A stretch of DNA of 64,000 bases from an uncultured Pseudanabaenaceae cyanobacterium (GTDB lineage: Bacteria; Cyanobacteriota; Cyanobacteriia; PCC-9006; JAAUQQ01), in assembly GCA_938002085.1 (NCBI GenBank), contig CALLAT010000066.1, positions 1-64,000 of the forward strand, written 5' to 3'. Positions 61,676 through 64,000 of this stretch are shown here, piece by piece. The notes under the pieces are model-generated. The model was not told the origin of the DNA. It made no database searches and saw only the letters and a program-made list of their open reading frames with translations. Position 1 is the first letter of the stretch. Every line of letters starts with the position of its first letter. Made by a program: the position numbers and the translations under genes.

Positions 61676-62890
61676 ATGGTTTTGGCGACTTCATTTACAA
61701 CTACCCAGAATAGGGCTCCTGCCATTGCCCCTGCTAGCAACGTTGTGACTAACTTGGTTACCCAAGCAATGCGGCAGCCTGAGGGAGGCTACATTCCCAT
61801 GACCCAGGCAGTAGGTGCTCCTCAGAACGCTCTATTTTTGAGCGTGATTGTCAATAACTATAATTATTCGGCTTTTCTGCGCCAAGCGGTCGATAGCTGT
61901 CTGGCTCAGTGTTATGAGCATTTTGAAGTGATTGTGGTGGACGATGGCTCGGTGGATGATTCCCCACAGATTATTCGTAGCTATGGCGATCGCATCATTC
62001 CTGTTCTCAAATCAAATGGTGGTCAAGCTTCTGCAATCAATGCTGGCTTTGCTGCTAGCCGAGGGGAGATCATCGTGCTTTTGGATGCCGATGACTACCT
62101 CTTTGAGGATGCACTCAGCACCATTGCGGCAGCTTGGCAGTCGGGCAATGCAGGCCCAGAGACGGTTCAAATGCAGTGTCGACTCACCCTGGTTGATCCT
62201 GAAGGAGAGCCTATTGACCTGCATCCTGCCCCAGAAATTGCGTTTGATCAGGGGGATGTGCGATCGCTGCTACGCCAGCGGGGTCGCTACAGTACGACCG
62301 TGACCAGCGGCATTAGCTTCCATCGCCGGGTGTTGACCGAGATTTTGCCCATCCCAGAAGCCGACTTTCGTATTTCTGCCGATGGCTATTTAGTTACTGT
62401 GGCTCCTTTCTTTGGAGCGGTGGACTGTATTGAGACTTCGATTGGGGCACGCCGCAAACATCAGAACAATTTTTGGGCACCATTAGGCAAAGCAGTGTGC
62501 CTATCTCATCTCCACAACTCGATTCGGCACGACTTTCTTCGCTACCAGTATTTGAGTCAGATCATCGGGGAAGAACTTTCCCAAGAGCAGTTAGGCCTAG
62601 GCGATCACTTGCACCTTATGGCTCGCTTGCCCTCCTGCCGTCTTGCTCCTGAACAGCATCCCTGTCCCACGGATCGGCCTAGTTCTCTGGCTTTGCGAGG
62701 TGTGCGATCGCTGTGGCATCTACGCTCCTACAATGTGCGGCGCAAGTGCATTCTTAGCTCTTGGTTTCTTTGGGTTGGCTTTGCTCCTAGGGCTTTGGTT
62801 CGTCCTGTGGTGGCTTGGCTGCTAGTGAGTGGGTCTCGTCCCCAGCCCATTGACCATCTGCTCAAGATGTTGCGACGCCTGACTCGATAG
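61676..62890 (+). CDS. Family 2 glycosyltransferase
   Basis: A 404-residue protein of GT-A fold. After about 55 less-conserved residues, LSVIVNNYNYSAFLRQAVDS starts the domain. VIVVDDGSVDDSP holds the first acidic motif, GGQASAINAGFAASRGEIIVLLDADDYL (in parts) the D-x-D metal site, and a late AGHxx-like part is not seen. An MCF-like helix near 345-385 is hydrophobic (LSSWFLWVGFAPRALV) and may anchor it to the membrane. It adds a sugar to the exopolysaccharide being built here. The donor is unknown. Confidence 0.92.
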   Translation: MVLATSFTTTQNRAPAIAPASNVVTNLVTQAMRQPEGGYIPMTQAVGAPQNALFLSVIVNNYNYSAFLRQAVDSCLAQCYEHFEVIVVDDGSVDDSPQIIRSYGDRIIPVLKSNGGQASAINAGFAASRGEIIVLLDADDYLFEDALSTIAAAWQSGNAGPETVQMQCRLTLVDPEGEPIDLHPAPEIAFDQGDVRSLLRQRGRYSTTVTSGISFHRRVLTEILPIPEADFRISADGYLVTVAPFFGAVDCIETSIGARRKHQNNFWAPLGKAVCLSHLHNSIRHDFLRYQYLSQIIGEELSQEQLGLGDHLHLMARLPSCRLAPEQHPCPTDRPSSLALRGVRSLWHLRSYNVRRKCILSSWFLWVGFAPRALVRPVVAWLLVSGSRPQPIDHLLKMLRRLTR

Positions 62891-62974
62891 CGATGATCTA
62901 TCAACCTCCCAGGGATTACCGCTGCTCAGCAGTACCTGGCTTCGACGCCCATTCATTTGCACTTCTCCGCCGCC

Positions 62975-64000
62975 ATGGTTTTTCAAGCAGCACCCAAGTC
63001 CAAACTCCAACCCATCCCGGCCAAGCAAGTCGAAGATGCAGTTAATGCTCCTGAGCAGCTGTTCCTGGCCTGGGTGCCTTTTCAACGGCGTGCGGTGACG
63101 ATGCAGTCCTACTTCGGCTATGACCTCCGCCATATCAGCCTTAGCTTCAAGCAGAAGTTTCTGCGCCCTTTTGAGTATGTGATTAAAGCTTGGCAGAGTT
63201 TGTGGCTCATGCTGGTTAAGCGTCCAGCAATTATCTGGGTGCAAATGCCACCGGCACCTTTGCTGTATTTGGTGTTTGCTTACAAGCTGCTGCTCAATCG
63301 TCGGGTCAAGCTCGTGGCAGATTGCCATAATGCAACGTTCCGTGCGCCCTGGATTAATTTCCCTGCTGTTGTAGCTCTGCTCAATCGCTGTGACGCTGTC
63401 ATCGTTCACAACCACACCGTGGCCTTGCAAGCGAGAGAACTGGGAATTTCTCCGAGCCATACCCAGGTCCTGCTAGATCGGGTTCAGCCCCTGAATCATG
63501 GGGAAGGGTTTGCTGAGGTGGCCCAGCGCTTGGAATTAAATACCCCTTGGTTCCTGATTCCCTGCTCCTTTAATGCTGATGAGCCCATTGCCGAAATCTT
63601 GGAAGCTGCCCGTCAGGCTCCAGACCTGACTTTTGTGCTGACGGGTAATCCTGCTCGGGCTAAGGGTCGCCATGATCTCGGCCAGGCCCCAGCCAATGTC
63701 AAGTTTCCGGGCTTCCTCCCCGAGGGGCAGTTCAATGAGTTGGTTTACAACGCGACGGCAGTGGTCGGGCTTACCAAGCTGGATGGTATTCAGCTCAGCG
63801 TTGCCAATGAGGCGTTGGGTTGCGATCGCCCCATGGTCCTGGCCAATACTAGCTTGCTACAGCAACTGTTTCCCAAGGGAGCTGTTTATGTTGACCCCAT
63901 GGATGCCGAAGATTTAGTCGCGGGTTGCCGACAGGCTCAGGCAGAAAGCGATCGCCTCGCCACTGAAGTGATTGCACTTAAGGCTGAGCGAGCTGATCAA
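62975..64000 (+). CDS. GT-B glycosyltransferase (family 4-like), 3' end missing
   Basis: I translated this from the ATG at 62975. The frame is open to the window edge, giving 342 codons. The N-terminal half has QSYFGYDLRHI and WVQMPPAPLLYLVFAYKLL, then DCHNATFRAPW. The donor half begins PWFLIPCSFNADEPIAEILEAA (in parts), followed by FVLTGNPARAKGR, FPGFLPEGQFNELVYNA and a late LTKLDGIQLSVANEALG with the E-A-x-x acidic position. This is a GT4-like order with a GT-B fold. A beta-mannosyl- or similar transferase in EPS assembly is a reasonable guess. A long antisense frame (62822-63460) is a shadow. Confidence 0.88.
   Translation, partial: MVFQAAPKSKLQPIPAKQVEDAVNAPEQLFLAWVPFQRRAVTMQSYFGYDLRHISLSFKQKFLRPFEYVIKAWQSLWLMLVKRPAIIWVQMPPAPLLYLVFAYKLLLNRRVKLVADCHNATFRAPWINFPAVVALLNRCDAVIVHNHTVALQARELGISPSHTQVLLDRVQPLNHGEGFAEVAQRLELNTPWFLIPCSFNADEPIAEILEAARQAPDLTFVLTGNPARAKGRHDLGQAPANVKFPGFLPEGQFNELVYNATAVVGLTKLDGIQLSVANEALGCDRPMVLANTSLLQQLFPKGAVYVDPMDAEDLVAGCRQAQAESDRLATEVIALKAERADQ

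Noticed and set aside
61434..61694. 86-codon minus-strand frame between the PssE-like and GT2 genes
   Set aside because: It overlaps the ends of both neighbours and has no ribosome-binding site or recognisable sequence.
62822..63460. 212-codon minus-strand frame opposite the last glycosyltransferase
   Set aside because: The plus-strand frame from 62975 reads as a clear GT-B protein; the antisense protein has no domain pattern.
1..64000. CRISPR array, insertion sequence or prophage
   Set aside because: No regularly spaced repeats, transposase, integrase or phage structural gene was seen on either strand.

Overview
The window is a stretch of cyanobacterial chromosome. The evidence is plastocyanin, CrtR-type beta-carotene hydroxylase, a PAP/fibrillin lipid-associated protein, a DUF3134 protein, a B. 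subtilis-type chorismate mutase beside SppA, and many GCGATCGC (HIP1) octamers, for example at 2111, 13203 and 53288. GC content is moderate and looks even. I see no transposase, integrase, phage gene, plasmid origin or CRISPR array. The genus cannot be fixed from this sequence; a Leptolyngbya/Synechococcus-like lineage is only a guess.

Layout. 1-7528 (minus): a partial YgfZ/GcvT-like gene, a small membrane protein, and three co-oriented paralogues combining an M50 (site-2 protease) domain with TPRs, the middle one without its protease core. 7749-9413: a PRC-barrel protein. 9516-20718: a glycosyltransferase-like protein, citramalate synthase divergent from a [2Fe-2S] ferredoxin, dxs, a receiver-kinase hybrid, folB, proA and secreted unknowns. 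20833-33708: a CTP protease, a YdcF-like protein, RadC, an LCP ligase, GDP-mannose pyrophosphorylase, a HAS-barrel-like protein, a MocR regulator, a methyltransferase and a PhzF enzyme. 33939-43767: aquaporin, cupin, CodA-like deaminase, purB, petE and type II NADH dehydrogenase. 44000-54917: a peptidoglycan-binding/HEAT fusion, a DMT exporter, sppA, aroH, crtR, tRNA-Leu(UAG), a PAP/fibrillin protein, DUF3134 and mraY. 55002-64000: a TetR regulator and then an exopolysaccharide region (Wzz/GumC-like protein, GT4, PssD/PssE-like pair, GT2 and a second GT4-like gene cut by the window end).

Functional links. Envelope and polysaccharide work is the commonest theme: mraY, the LCP ligase, YdcF-like protein, GDP-mannose synthesis, the PG-binding/HEAT protein and the terminal EPS cluster. 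Photosynthetic and isoprenoid functions are scattered (dxs, crtR, petE, NDH-2, PAP/fibrillin). Most genes are single transcription units separated by long intergenic regions, and many end in unusually long perfect hairpins with 14-21 bp arms.

The best candidates for something little described are the M50-TPR triad with its protease-deleted member, the CodA homologue with a changed active-site residue, the PG-binding/TM/HEAT fusion and several structured intergenic regions. I did not find a clear new defence or mobile system. All family calls come from reading motifs by eye; no search was run.
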